NCBI GenBank assembly: GCA_023053545.1
Contig: JAKZAN010000002.1
Span: 12,396,790 to 12,460,789 of the forward strand
Direction: 5' to 3'
Length of the DNA: 64,000 nt
Source: Lepidurus packardi
Taxonomy: Eukaryota > Arthropoda > Branchiopoda > Notostraca > Triopsidae
Part shown: piece after piece, positions 10,421 through 21,737 of the stretch
Layout: each line of letters starts with the position of its first letter
Numbering within the stretch: the stretch's first letter is position 1
Position numbers and translations under genes: made by a program
Notes under the pieces: generated by a model
Database searches by the model: none
The model's input: only the letters and a program-made list of their open reading frames with translations
Told to the model about the DNA's origin: nothing

Positions 10421-10969
10421 ATGCGAGTTCAAGTAATAACTATACGAAATTGAATTTGTGTTACTAAATAGTAAATAATGTATGTAAATATTTCACCTTG
10501 ATTGACTAAACCATTATGTTCTTTGCAGTTTGCCGTTTACGTCCTATTGGTGGCCTGCCTTTCCATTGTAAGCGTTTCTGCATTTGCTGGCTTTCTCAAC
10601 CGCGTTTTCCAGGCCATGTTCAATATCGATTTCCTAGACGACAACAGTAATAATTTTTATGAACAGCCTTCAAGTTACAAGGAATCTCATGCTCAGAGAC
10701 CCGCGTACGAAGACAACCAAAAGATGCCTTATCCAAAATATGAAAAGCCCTATCGTGAGCCTAGCTACACTCCTAGTGGAAGTGGATTGGTTTACGCACG
10801 CGGAGCGCAAAACAAGCGGAATCTTCGCAGGAAGATTGGCACAGCTACTCCGGAAACACCAGCTTCTACTACTACAATGTTTCCTTCCATGATAAGCAAT
10901 AACAATGCTAATGGTCAAGCAGTTCCTGCTTCGCAGACCTTGTTCATGTCGCGGCCAGCTAGATCATGA
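10421..10969 (+). CDS. Small secreted Tyr/Pro-rich protein
   Basis: Exon 1 is ATGCGAGTTCAA (10421-10432) with donor GTAATA; the 96-base intron ends TTTGCAG and exon 2 is 10529-10969, giving 150 residues. The signal peptide is MRVQFAVYVLLVACLSIVSV followed by Ser-Ala. The mature chain begins with an amphipathic patch FAGFLNRVFQAMFNIDFLDD, then a Tyr/Pro/Glu-rich segment (RPAYEDNQKMPYPKYEKPYR), a basic stretch (NKRNLRRKI) that could be a processing site, and a Ser/Thr tail. There is no Cys in the mature chain. The tiny first exon, the phase-0 intron and the patch after the signal peptide match its neighbours, so it likely belongs to the same family of fast-evolving secreted proteins. Function unknown. 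Parts of it recur at 41,190-41,250. Confidence 0.72.
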
Positions 10970-11020
10970 TTCATCCTTGTATCTGTGAAATCTGTACTCT
11001 CATATTTATGTTTAAATGCA

Positions 11021-11026
11021 AATAAA
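11021..11026 (+). terminator. Poly(A) signal of the small Tyr/Pro-rich gene
   Basis: AATAAA 52 bases after the stop codon. Confidence 0.55.
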
Positions 11027-11814
11027 AGTCTCAGGATCGTTTCACATGACTTTGTCTTGGGTTTTTTCCCTCGAAAATTACGCACCCTAGCGAATACGAG
11101 TGTACAGTACTCAAACTATTGATCACTATACGGACTGCAAATTGACATTGCTTTTCGGTCGTTTTGACCACTTCTGTCATTTCCAGACCACTACTACTCT
11201 TATTTACTGTTCTCAGTACTCTAGTTCTTCTAAAATGCCACTAGTACTTCGTGACACAGAAGTTCTCTATTCAAGAATCTCCCCCTGAAATAAATCAGAA
11301 AATCGTGTATTTATTTTTAAAAATACATCGAGATGGAATAGCGAGATGGAATAGGTTTTATTAATTCTAGGCTAATGCAATCGCACGCTTGGGAGTGCTA
11401 TCGCAACAAAAAGATCAACGTTAATGCTATTAAGGAGACTTTCAGATTGCATGATGGTTTTGATTACGTAACGTAAGCTGATAACCTTAGAAATAAGATA
11501 ACATTAATAAACGGGTTATAGTTTATAAATAAATTAATAATATGAAAACCTTCGAAAAATGCAAGAAAATAACGATTTTTTTTTACTGAAACCAAGGTTC
11601 ATATGATCTAAGATGTCCACCACTTTCCTTATTAATTTCTTTGTAATTTCTTCGATGTCGCCAGCGTCTGCATTCTTGGCCATTTTTGCTGTTATGGTGC
11701 CGTGTGTTTTTGTGCTGACGGAGAAATATTACTTTTTCCTTGTCGATACCTCGGCCCCCAACAGCCTACAAGTGGCTTCCTTTGAAATTTCCACTACCCA
11801 CTGTAAGTATGCCC
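11027..11814. other. Spacer at the end of unit A; duplicate of sequence flanking SLC52
   Basis: 11,200-11,343 matches 41,290-41,430 and 11,353-11,814 matches pieces of 43,315-44,970. The two matching parts flank the riboflavin transporter gene on the right; here they are only about 10 bases apart, so the transporter is absent from this copy. Around 11,655-11,815 there is a signal-peptide-like open stretch (AFLAIFAVMVPCVF) shared with 44,815-44,970, of unknown status. Confidence 0.6.
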
Positions 11815-12603
11815 CGCCAAAGCCCAGGATCGCGTGATTTCCCTAGTTATCCTCCACATTGGTATCCTTCTCGTCCAAAACATCCACTTTCACCACCAAA
11901 GCAGGAAGAAAGACGACCCAGTCTTTGGTCATTCCTAAATCCGGTGCAGGCTTTTAAGAACTTGGTTGAAGTAATCTCTGGTGAAGAAGAAGAGGTCCTT
12001 TCGTCAAAACCCGCGAGAATGAAATACCCGTATGAACAATATCGTCGCCGTCCACCAACTCGACCAACTGCAATCTATTCCAACCCGCCTATGACAACCC
12101 ACGCCAGCAGTCAAACGACGGAAGCAGTTACGCTATCGTACGAACACCGACCTACTCCAAGCTATTCCAACCAGCCTACAACACCCGCCACGGAGGAAGC
12201 AGTTACGCTAACATACGAAGACCAGTCGAAAATCATTGACCAGATTGTTTCCTCGTTAACCACAGAATCGGCTCAGTTCTCCCAAGTTCCTACAGGTAAT
12301 TACGGTTTTGCGCCAGTTCAACCAAGTTTGCCTTTAACTTTTCCCACAACTGCTCCCAATTTTGTTACTCCTAAAGCGCCAATTACAACCCCTCCACCAT
12401 ACAATGCAGCGGCTACTTCTTATACTTTGTATGCACCGACGATAACAGTAACTCCTAGTAACACTAGGAGTACAGGGTACCCAAATTGCCGGCAATGACT
12501 CCATCTGTTCCGAAGAAAAGTCAATCAGGAATGTCGTATCCAATTCCAGACCAGGAGTTTAGATCACTCATTCCTCTACTAGCCAGTGGTGTACTGCCGT
12601 GAA
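11815..12603 (+). pseudogene. Ser/Thr/Pro-rich gene copy B, 5' replaced and frameshifted
   Basis: About 97% similar to 219-1007 by eye. The signal-peptide exon is missing: to the left the sequence switches to a copy of 44.8-45.0 kb. Near 12,460 an insertion relative to unit A shifts the frame so that the reading ends in TRSTGYPNCRQ instead of continuing to the conserved C-terminus. An open frame from 11740 crosses the junction, but it has no natural signal peptide. It is probably a pseudogene. Confidence 0.65.
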
Positions 12604-12939
12604 TGTCCCAGGTGTTTTTGTACTGTAAGATAAGTGGAATTTAAGTGCACATTACTGTAAAAGTACAAGAAATAAATTATTCCATGTCAAGGCTGAAACT
12701 GGTTTTCGTGTACGCTCCTCTTTTCTTACGCTAAACATACACTTGGTACACAAAGGGAATCTGTTCAGCTGGTTTCTTACAGTTACTTTCAAATAGCTCT
12801 TCAATTATTTCTTACAGATACTTTCAAGTAACTCTCGATTTTGGATAAAGCTACTCTTATCTTACTTAATAACGTGAGTTATTAGGTATCTGTTTAGTTA
12901 CCGGAGAATGCGAACAATTGGCTCTAAAGTCCGCATCAT

Positions 12940-13108
12940 ACTAGTTAAAAAATAACTCTGTCGCTTTCGCTCTCCCTCCGTGGTCATCAGTAATGGCAGG
13001 GGAGTTGTACGCCATCAAAGAAGCATTAATTATTATAGAGAACTCTAGCGCAGACAACTATCTTATCCTGTCGGACTCAAAAGCGGCCTTTTGTGCTATT
13101 GCTTCTTT
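12940..13108 (+). mobile_element. LINE remnant, unit B
   Basis: The first about 170 bases of the LINE piece found at 21.7 kb (start of the RNase H region, ATGGCAGGGGAGTTGTACGC). It breaks off at GCTTCTTTC, and host spacer follows directly; about 850 bases, including the LINE 3' end and some host sequence, are deleted compared with unit C. Confidence 0.7.
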
Positions 13109-14102
13109 CCAGTACATATATATGAAAGAATTGCAATTATATAATGCAATTCATCTCCTGTAGGGTTTATAGGGTAGTGGAATGACGGAGCCGAATGACC
13201 TTTAAAAAATCGTCAGTCTATCGCCAAAGGTTTTAAGTGCAGCACCATAGAATTAGTTTAAGTTAAAAAATTGACCACAGTATTGTGCCGTAATTATTTA
13301 AATTAAGGCAAACAGTTGGTCTGCAACGTCAATTCAGAAAATTCCAATTATAATACGCTTAAAAAAAAGTAATTGTCTACGGATAAACTCACTTTCAAAG
13401 CCTAGTGCAGGCTTCATTAAAATAATAAGATAACGCAGGCATTTTACTTGTTAAACTCTTTTTGTGCAATGGAAAGCATTAGCTGTTCACAAAACCAATT
13501 AAACGCTTGCATGAACAATTCAACCGTGGATAATACAAGTTTTTGTTGTTTTTTTTGGTTTATACGACTGCGGTATAACAGATCGTGTTTTTTTCCCCAC
13601 AATACGTGATCGAACTTCTCTCACTAACCTACATCTGCCCCTAAATGGTACCAATGGAGCAAGTCGAGAGAAGACGACACTGCGTAGGAAAATTTGAAGC
13701 TAGCGCCAACGGCGTCGTTTTAAGGTCCGAAATTATATGTTCAGTGTATGGGGTTTGTGATCATATGTAGAGAATAACGCTGAAAACAATTTTAATGCGG
13801 GATGTCTTGTCCAGTGTTGTTTTCATTTTGTTGCTGCGAAAAGATTGTCTAAAGTTGATAAAACAAAGATTCTAATTTGTGCATAAATTTCATTTGTTGA
13901 ATGTTTAGTTCGGGGCCTGTGGACAAGATGGCTATAGGTTCGCTGGCCTCAAGATTTTCGTATTGTGTCAACTCCTCACTACCTGCTTCCTGATAGCAAG
14001 TACCAACTACCCTATATATTCGGAAGTAACGCATTGGCAGACTCATTCAAACCACTACTACCGGCAATACAGACAGCACAGGAAGGTTTAGCTACGTTAA
14101 CC

Positions 14103-15388
14103 ATGTATCTCAAACTATCATCTCTGTTTTTGTCTTTGTTTTTGTCTTTGTTTTTGTCCACTTCAGCCCAAGTGTCGAAAGTAATATATTTTACATCCAT
14201 ATTTTATCTTTTGAAAATTTCGGTGTAGAAAATTAATGCCTTTATTTAAACCTACTTTTCGTTAGGTTGATTATCGTAACGGTCCTTGTATGCCTCCAAT
14301 TAAGCCAGAACTACCCATGGTTAAAGCATTGAAAGATGCCGGAGGTCCTCCTTGTCTGATTTTTGCCCGCCCAATCGCAGCTGTTGCTATGGCTGAGTAC
14401 TACGATTGCCAGGCCTCCAAAACTAAATCCCGACGCAGTTTCAGGTAATGTTATTACAATAAATTTTATGAAAATAGACACACCCAGTTTTGCTTTGTAG
14501 TGTTTTGCAGGTGCTGGAATGTGCTTTACCTAAGTTGGATAGCTGTGATTGCCTTCCAACGTCCAAACCCATTACGGGGGTCGACTACATTGCCAACGTT
14601 GGTTTGGAGCTCGAGAATAATTACGCAGCAAAAGTAAGTAAAAGGAGTTAGTTACCTTGCAGCTTAGGCCTTTTTCAGCCTCTAGCTAATACTTCCGAAC
14701 ACAGGATGCTGCAGCGGCTGGCACAGGAAAGACCTGCGATTTTACAAGTAACGATGTTGCTTACAAATTGACGTCAAACATGATGATTTTATCACGCGAT
14801 GAGGGTGTCATGGCTACTGCACTGAAAAACAGCGGACCTATTCTGGCTCTTTTGTATATGAATAGTACTCGCGCTTTCGCGGATACGCCTGGGTCGTTGA
14901 AAACTTACACGTAATTAACACTATCATTACAGAATTGAAAGCCTGTGTTCAAGTTACACCTTTCTTGACTTTTCAGGACAGGAATTCTAGATACTGATAA
15001 TTTATGCCCTGCTAAATCTGTCTCGAGTTTACTAGAAATGGATCCCGTTAAGGTACGACAAAAACAAGCACTTTTTCAGAATAGTAATGTGTACTTTCCA
15101 TAGGGTTTCTCTGCCGTGAAAGTACCTGTGACGATTGTGGGCTATGATACGCTTTCCGTTCAGGTAAGAATTGACTGTAGCATATTAACCATATATTAAG
15201 ATTCCATTACCAAACTAATACGAGTTCCTTGGGATCCGCAGGAAGGATGTGCGGAAAAAAAGGTAGATGTATGGATCGCTCGAACTGAACTTTTTGGACC
15301 TAACTGGGGCATGAAAGGCTATTTCTATGTGAAGAAAGGTATTAACGCCTGCAACATTGTTATGAACCCTGTCCAAATCCTGGTCTAA
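14103..15388 (+). CDS. Papain-fold (C1A) protein, predicted inactive, copy B
   Basis: Exons 14103-14180, 14266-14444, 14501-14633, 14705-14910, 14977-15052, 15104-15163 and 15242-15388 join in frame to 292 residues with no stop. Compared with copy A, the signal peptide is two residues longer (one more TTTTTG/TCTTTG unit) and exon 7 starts EGCAEKK, adding a Cys. The same active-site picture holds: Cys kept, His and Asn positions replaced by Val and Thr. All splice sites are conserved. It differs from copy A by a scatter of substitutions (for example DCKASKTKA to DCQASKTKS) and from copies C and D by only a few. The open frame over seven exons argues that it is, or recently was, a working gene. 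Confidence 0.78.
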
Positions 15389-15566
15389 CTGTAACTACGT
15401 AAACTATAATTACGAATCTGCAAGCGCTGTAACGCAAAGCACCGTTTGAATTGCCCAAATAATTGCTGCACCCATATATTATTGTCATGTATTATCAATA
15501 TAGTAGTTTGACATCAATCGAAACAATTTAATAATTATATTTATGAATTAAGTCATGACTCACTCT

Positions 15567-16035
15567 TCAAAGGGGGTGGAGGTACGACTTCAGTTTCTTT
15601 TTTCGTAAAGGATTGTCAGGTTGCTCTTCATGGGTTTGTCCGTAAACTTCATAAGGTGATGGGGTAGATTTGAAATCTGGGGTTGATTGATATGAAGAGC
15701 TAGGTTGATAGGAATCATCCTTGGCACTTCCTTGATAATGTGGCTGCTCATGATAAGTTTGCCGAACTTCATATCTTCCAGGAAAAAGCTGAGGCGGTTC
15801 GTATGGGGTATCCTTCGCGGAGTCGTAATGTTCATACAGGGTTGAAAGATAGTCGGCGCCCTTTTCGTCATAAGCGGGTTGAACGCCTCGGCAATCTTCT
15901 CCGTGGCCCGTGTTAATGCCATACCTTGGACCTACGCCTTGCCATGCCCAGACAAGATCAAGACCCGAAAATGGAGGCAGAAATTCAGGCGGAGGTGGCG
16001 GTGCAGGGAAGAAAAATTCAGGTGGTGGAGGTCCG
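15567..16035 (-). pseudogene. Pro-rich gene 1 copy B, 3' half only
   Basis: Matches the C-terminal half of Pro-rich protein 1 (PPFSGLDLVWAWQGVGPRYG, then GHGEDCRGVQPAYDEKGAD) and keeps the long tail (SPYEVYGQTHEEQPDNPL) lost in unit A. The 5' half with the signal peptide and most Pro repeats is missing; at 16036 the sequence switches to an opposite-strand fragment of the Thr-rich gene. The open frame continues across the junction, and its first in-frame ATG is near 16103. Confidence 0.7.
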
Positions 16036-16245
16036 CTTTTCGTTTTTCCAGATTTTGTAGATTTTTTCCTCCCGGCTAGCTTCAAGCACAAACCTACGAC
16101 CATCACTACAACGACTACAACTACAACGGAAAAGCCCTGCAATCGTTACAAGACCAGCAAGTTAAAAAAGACGAAGAAGGCAACCACTACGACCACTACT
16201 ACGCATAGGCCCACAATAGAATATACGACTTATCAGCCTACGAAG
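16036..16245 (+). pseudogene. Thr-rich gene fragment, unit B
   Basis: Matches 9526-9727 of the Thr-rich gene (FVFPDFVDFFLPAS, the Thr run, Lys-rich stretch) with one 9-base insertion in the Thr codons. It is cut on both sides: by the Pro-rich fragment on the left and by the Gypsy element on the right. Confidence 0.8.
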
Positions 16246-19200
16246 GGTGGTTCGGGCTCTTCCGTGTCTGAATCGCCGAGGGGAATACCTGAAGATCCAT
16301 CCAAACTGTACGCCGGCGATGGTGCTCTTCTCAGCTCGGCTGCCTTGACCCCGCGTAAGTTGGACCCGTGGATCCGCTTCTTAGCACGCCCCTTCTGGAT
16401 GACGTAGTTAGGCGGGCTGGCTTCTACTACTTCATACGGCCCTTCAAAACGCGCGGCCAACTTTGGCGACGTTCCACGCGGGACTTGGCCAACCTTCCGG
16501 AATACCAAATCGCCCACCATATGACGAGTGAAGGGATCCTGTTGCATCTTATCGCCATACCGCCCCAATTCATCCCTGGCTCCAGCACGATACCATTCGA
16601 GGATATCCTTCAAGGCCCGCAGATACTCGACACTGGCTAGCGGAGGTTGTGCGTCCTCCTCCTCGCTCAACTACAACTCCATCTCCGTCACAACTGGAGT
16701 GCGACACACGTTCCCGAATACCAGCTCGAATGGGCTGAACTTCGTCGTACTGTGCTCAGCTGTCCGATACGCGAGCGTGACTACGGGGAGCCATTGATCC
16801 CAATCAGTCTGCCGCCGGTTGACGTATTGCGCTAGCATCTCGCAGAGCGTCCGGTTAAACCGCTCTGTCTGCCCATTGCAAGCAGGGTGGTAGGGAGTCG
16901 TACGAATTTTCTTGATCCCTAACCGATGGCAGATACTCTTGACCAACTTCGATTCAAAATTGGTCCCCTGGTCCGTGAGGATAGTTCTTGGGACACCATA
17001 ACGGCAGATGTACTCCAACAGGCAATCCGCTACGGTCTCTGCAGTCTGGTCTTCTAAGGCGTACGTCTCCACCCATTTGCTAAAGAGGTCGGATATAACT
17101 AGGACGTAACGCCTGCCGCTCTCGCTCCGTGGAACGGACAAAATGTCCATCGAGATCTGGCGAAAAACTTCACCCAAAATGGGAATGGTGCCACGACTCT
17201 CTGACGCCGGTTTGAGGTTTGGCTTTACGCGAAGACACGGTGCGCACCCTCGCACGTAAGCGCGTACATCCTTCTTCAGATCGCACCAGAAATAGTGAGG
17301 GGTAATCCTAGACAATGTCTTCCCGATTCCCAGGTGCGCCGCGGTGGGCGCGTCGTGCGCTAGCCGCAGGATCTCCGCACGCGCTTCTGGTCGAACCAAC
17401 AGCTGAGGCCGGTTTAGCCTTGATTCGCCCGCTGAACTACGCACTACGACTCCATCCTGCACGGCGTATTTCTTTAGCTCCCCCAAATAAAACTCCAACT
17501 CCTTCGACGGTGGCTTGTCCTGTTCCAGTTCCGGTCGTTCCTGGGCGCTTGCCAGAATGTACCGCCTCAGCCATCCGAACTCTGGTGACCGGTCCGTCGC
17601 TTCGTTCAGCCTCGCGCTAACCGCTACCTGCCGACATACTCGGGACAAAGCATCCGCGTGGGGAATCTTCTCTCCTGGTTGATGTAGGATTTTGAAATTG
17701 TACTGGGTCAGCCATCCTACCCAACGTACCCAACGAGGAGAATCCAGACTCATCGTTTTCCAATATCTCAATGCCTGGTGATCTGTCGCCACCGTAAACT
17801 CGCGCCCCAATAAGTAATGTTTGTATTTTGCGACGCCTTTAATTAGGGCCAACATTTCTTGCTCTGTGACGCTATAATTTTGCTCGGCAGGCATCCACAA
17901 TCCAGATGCGAAAATCACCGCATACTCCCGCTCGGCTTCATCTTTTTGGGACAACACCACTCCCCAGCCTCCCTTGCTCGCATCGGTCCTGAGCCAGAAC
18001 GGACTCTCGGGATCGACGCTCCTCAAAACTGGCTCTCGCGACAAGGCGTCACGAAGCTGGTTGAAAGCACATGCTTCCTTCCCTGACCACCGCCAAGGGG
18101 TTTCCTTACGGGTCAAGTTGACGAGGGGTGCTGCCATCGATGCAAAGTTGGGTATGAAATGGCGATAGTACCCGCTCAAGCCCAAAAATCTTCGAATGTC
18201 TCGTACGCAGCCTGGAGTGGACCAACTGGCTATGGCTGCCACTTTGTCAAGAGAAGGCTTCAAACCACCGGCGCTGATGATATGGCCCAAAAACGCAGCC
18301 TCTCGCGTGAAGAATTGGCACTTTCCAGGGTTAAGCTTCAACCCGCCATTCCTGATGCGCTGCAAAACCTCCTCCACGTCCGTAACGTGTTGCTCGAAAC
18401 TGGAGCTGAATATAAGCACATCATCAAGGTATATGAGGACTGACTTCCAGCGTAAGCATCCCATGAGATAATCCATCAGGCGTTGGAATGTGCCTGACGC
18501 GTTGGTTAAGCCAAAGGGTAAGACGGTGAATTGGAATAAATCCTCGCCCGTCGTAAATGCCGTCACTTCCTTCGATCCGGCCTCCATGGGGATTTGCCAA
18601 TAGCCCGACCGCTGATCCAAACTAGTGAACCACTGACCCTTACCAACAGCCGCCAGCAAGTCATCCATGCGCGGAAGTGGATAGCTATCCTTTTTCGTAA
18701 CCGCATTCACTCGCCGAAAATCCACGCAGAAACGGTATGACCCGTCTTTCTTCCTCACGAGGACGATCGGGCTCGCCCACGGTGATGCGCTTGTCTCGAT
18801 GACGTTGCTAGCCAGCATGTTGCCTACCTGCTCCCGCACCACGTCCCTTAGGTGGATTGGAGTACGATACGCCCGCTGCTTAATGGGTGGTCCATTTGTC
18901 TCGATCAGGTGCTCGACGTCTGCTACCCGCCCGATATTGCCATCATACGAGAACACATCCTCAAATCGCGACAGCATCTTGCGAACCTGCTCTGTTCGGG
19001 CACCCTCCAAGTGGTCCAAAGTTATCGACCCCACGTCGCTCCCGATCTTGTCGCTCTCCACAGGGGGCAGCATATCCTCCGCCAACTCGCCGATGCTAAC
19101 CTCTCCCACATCTTCCTCTGGCCCAATTTCCAACGGCTCTGACGACACGTTGAGCAGGCGTACAGAAATAACTTCGGCCCCTTCCGCAATGCAGGCACGC

Positions 19201-21091
19201 CCCATCAACAGGCCTTTACCGCCCGCTCTTCGGCTTGGCTCCACGAGCAATACTTCTGAGGTGGTTAGGCGGCGGGTGCCGAACGGCCTTCTCACAGTCG
19301 CGGGCACCAAAGCTTCCGTGCCCGGCTCGATGACGGTTAACTCGCGAACCCTAACCGCGCCGCGGAAATCGCTGGGGCTTAGACGAACTCCGAACAGTTC
19401 GACTCGATTGGGTGCAAAGTCGATCTTCGCAGAAGCAAGACGAAGGTAGTCCATACCCAGGATCAAATCGTCGGTACAGCTGGCCAAGATCAAGTCCACG
19501 TCGGTAGTCTCGCCGCTTCCCACCCGCATGCCCACTCGCGTAACGCTATCGGTCCGCAACTCCTGACTTCGATCCGCCGTTGTCACCCGATGACTTGTGT
19601 CGCGTACCCGAAGTCCGGGAATTCTATCTGCAAGATGAAGGCCCATCAGCGACTCTTCGCTCCCACTGTCGATTACCGCGTTGCAAGGTAGTCCACCCGC
19701 CAGAGCATGCACGACGTAGCAAGCATCGCTGGGGAGACGCCGACTCGTCACAGCTCCGCCTGACGCGCTCGATGACGCCTTGGGGTCGCCGCTCTGGCTT
19801 TTGCAATTGGCCTGCACGTGTCCGACTTGGTTGCATACCCGGCACTTCGTACGACAATCGGCCGTGACTTGCCCCTTCAACCCACAGGAACCACAACGAA
19901 CCTTGCACTCACGCTTGACGTGCCCCGTTTGCTTGCAGGCGTAGCAGGTAATGCGCTTGGTACCGCTGGAATACTTAGCCGGACCACTAGCCATCTTCTG
20001 GTCACCTCCGCGCCCGTCTTGCGTACCACCCTTCGGGTCATCTTGACTCACCGTCTTCCGGTTAACCGAACTCTTCCTCTCAGACTGCCGCGCTAATTGT
20101 CGGGACATTCGCCAAATATTCACTTTCGCTACCAGCCCGGACAGGTTGCTAATTTGGGCGTCGTAGAAAGCAGCGCGCCACTCCACTGGCAGACCCTTAA
20201 TAAATTGTTCCATTACGAACTTCTCAACCGTTGCCTCCTCCTTGATTTCGGGATTGGCTGCTCTAAACAGTCGCTTGAGGTCCGTTGCGTAAACGTGCGG
20301 CATCTCCTCCCGCAAGAGCGTCCGGTCGTAAAATTCTGCCAAGTATAAACTCTGTGCTTCCACCGGCGAGAAAATACTCCTCAGAGCGGCCTCCAACCCG
20401 TCGATAGTCTCCGGAAATGGCTCCAGGCCATCCACAGCCATCCCTGCTGGTCCTTCCAGCAAAGCAGGCAATATACGCCGGCACATGTTGTCCGTCCAGC
20501 TGTTAGCTACCGCTACCCGGTGAAAACGTGCGAGGAACTGGCCGAAATCTCCGGTTCCATTGAAGGTTGGCGGATGCACCAGTGCCCTTGCATTAGCGTT
20601 AGCCATTCCCAACCCGACGTCCACTTCTTCCTGATCCAGATTGAACTCGCTTCTTGTGTCACGCTGACGTAGACGTACTCGCTGGGCTGGCTACGTGGCA
20701 AGGTATCCCCGGCTGCTAGGGATCCCACCGCTGAATGTTATTTGAGTAAATGCACGTTTGACACGAAGAACGAGGGGAAAAATACGTACTGTATTCAACA
20801 CCTCAACTGTCGATGTTACAACAATGACAGTGTAAATGATAATTAACAATGGGGGGTTGATTTCACGGGCACGCCTATCTCTTTTGATCACTTGACAAAA
20901 CCTCTGTTCTCTAAGACCACTCTTTCTCTTCTGTCTCCCTTGGATTCACCACTCCCGAACTCAACTCACTTTTCTACCTCGGGGGTTGACATCGTACAAA
21001 CAAGGTAATACAAAACAAAACAAGGGAAAACTGGTGCCCGTTTACCCCAAGCCTAGCGCTTACTAGTGCACATGTACCGGGGTACATAACA
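16245..21091 (-). mobile_element. Gypsy (Ty3-like) LTR retrotransposon, copy 1
   Basis: Metaviridae-type element lying on the minus strand. Parts in order from right to left: one LTR, leader, gag with CCHC knuckles (CYACKQTGHVKREC, CRVCNQVGHVQANC), protease (DSGS), reverse transcriptase (YLDD), RNase H, integrase with HHCC and DDE regions, and a chromodomain-like GPY/F tail. The coding part is largely open with about one break. Only one LTR is seen, so the element looks incomplete. Left and right flanks come from different host genes (Thr-rich and Ser/Thr/Pro-rich), so it sits at a rearrangement junction. Near identity of the copies reflects recent duplication of the whole segment; the age of the insertion cannot be taken from an LTR pair. 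Confidence 0.9.
20736..21091 (-). repeat. LTR of Gypsy copy 1
   Basis: 356 bases bounded by the short inverted ends TGTTAT and ATAACA. Its outer edge abuts the host gene fragment GGTAATTACGG. A possible primer binding site containing TGGGATCC lies just inside the inner edge. Confidence 0.65.
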
Positions 21092-21399
21092 GGTAATTAC
21101 GGTTTGGCGCCAGTTCAACCAAGTTTGCCTTCAACTTTTCCCACAACTGCTCCCAATTTTGTTACTCCTAAAGCGCCAATTACAACCCCTCCACCATACA
21201 ATGCAGAGGCTACTTCTTATACCTTGTATGCACCGACGATAACAGTAACTCCTAGTTACACTAGGAGTACAGGGTACCCAAATTGCCGGCAATGACTCCA
21301 TCTGTTCCGAAGGAAAATCAATCAGGAATGTCGTATCCAATTCCAGACCAGGAGTTTAGATCACTCATTCCTCTACTAGCCAGTGGTGCACTGCCGTGA
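21092..21399 (+). pseudogene. Ser/Thr/Pro-rich gene fragment, unit C
   Basis: Matches 700-1007 of unit A (PVQPSLPSTFPTTAPNFVTP onward). The 5' two thirds are replaced by the Gypsy element. The same frame-shifting insertion as in unit B is present (ending in TRSTGYPNCRQ), which shows that C derives from a B-like copy. Confidence 0.8.
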
Positions 21400-21737
21400 A
21401 TGTCCTAGGTGTTTTTGTACTGTAAGGTAAGTGGAATTTAAGTGCACATTACTGTAAAAGTACAAGAAATAAATTATTCCATGTCAAGGCTGAAACTGGT
21501 TTTCGTGTACGCTCCTCTTTTCTTACGCTAAACATACACTTGGTACACAAAGGGAATCTGTTCAGCTGGTTTCTTACAGTTACTTTCAATTAGCTCTTCA
21601 ATTATTTCTTACAGATACTTTCAATTAACTCTCGATTTTGGATAAAGCTACTCTTATCTTACTTAATAACGTGAGTTATTAGGTATCTGTTTAGTTACCG
21701 GAGAATGCGAACAATTGGCTCTAAAGTCCGCATCATA

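Larger units (their letters stand above)
221..11815. repeat. Ancestral cluster unit A (about 11.6 kb)
   Basis: The sequence starting CCCCGCCAAAGCCCAGG at about 219 restarts at about 11815, an offset of about 11.6 kb. Unit A holds the full gene set. The following unit B repeats the Ser/Thr/Pro-rich gene, the spacer, the papain-fold gene and part of Pro-rich gene 1, then is cut short by the rearrangement at 16.0 kb. Confidence 0.7.

Noticed and set aside
18799-19449. 216-residue plus-strand open frame
   Set aside because: It is the antisense of the Gypsy polyprotein; the same shadow appears in all three Gypsy copies.
16679-20624. Independent host gene inside the Gypsy region
   Set aside because: All motifs (CCHC, DSGS, YLDD, DDE) belong to the retroelement.
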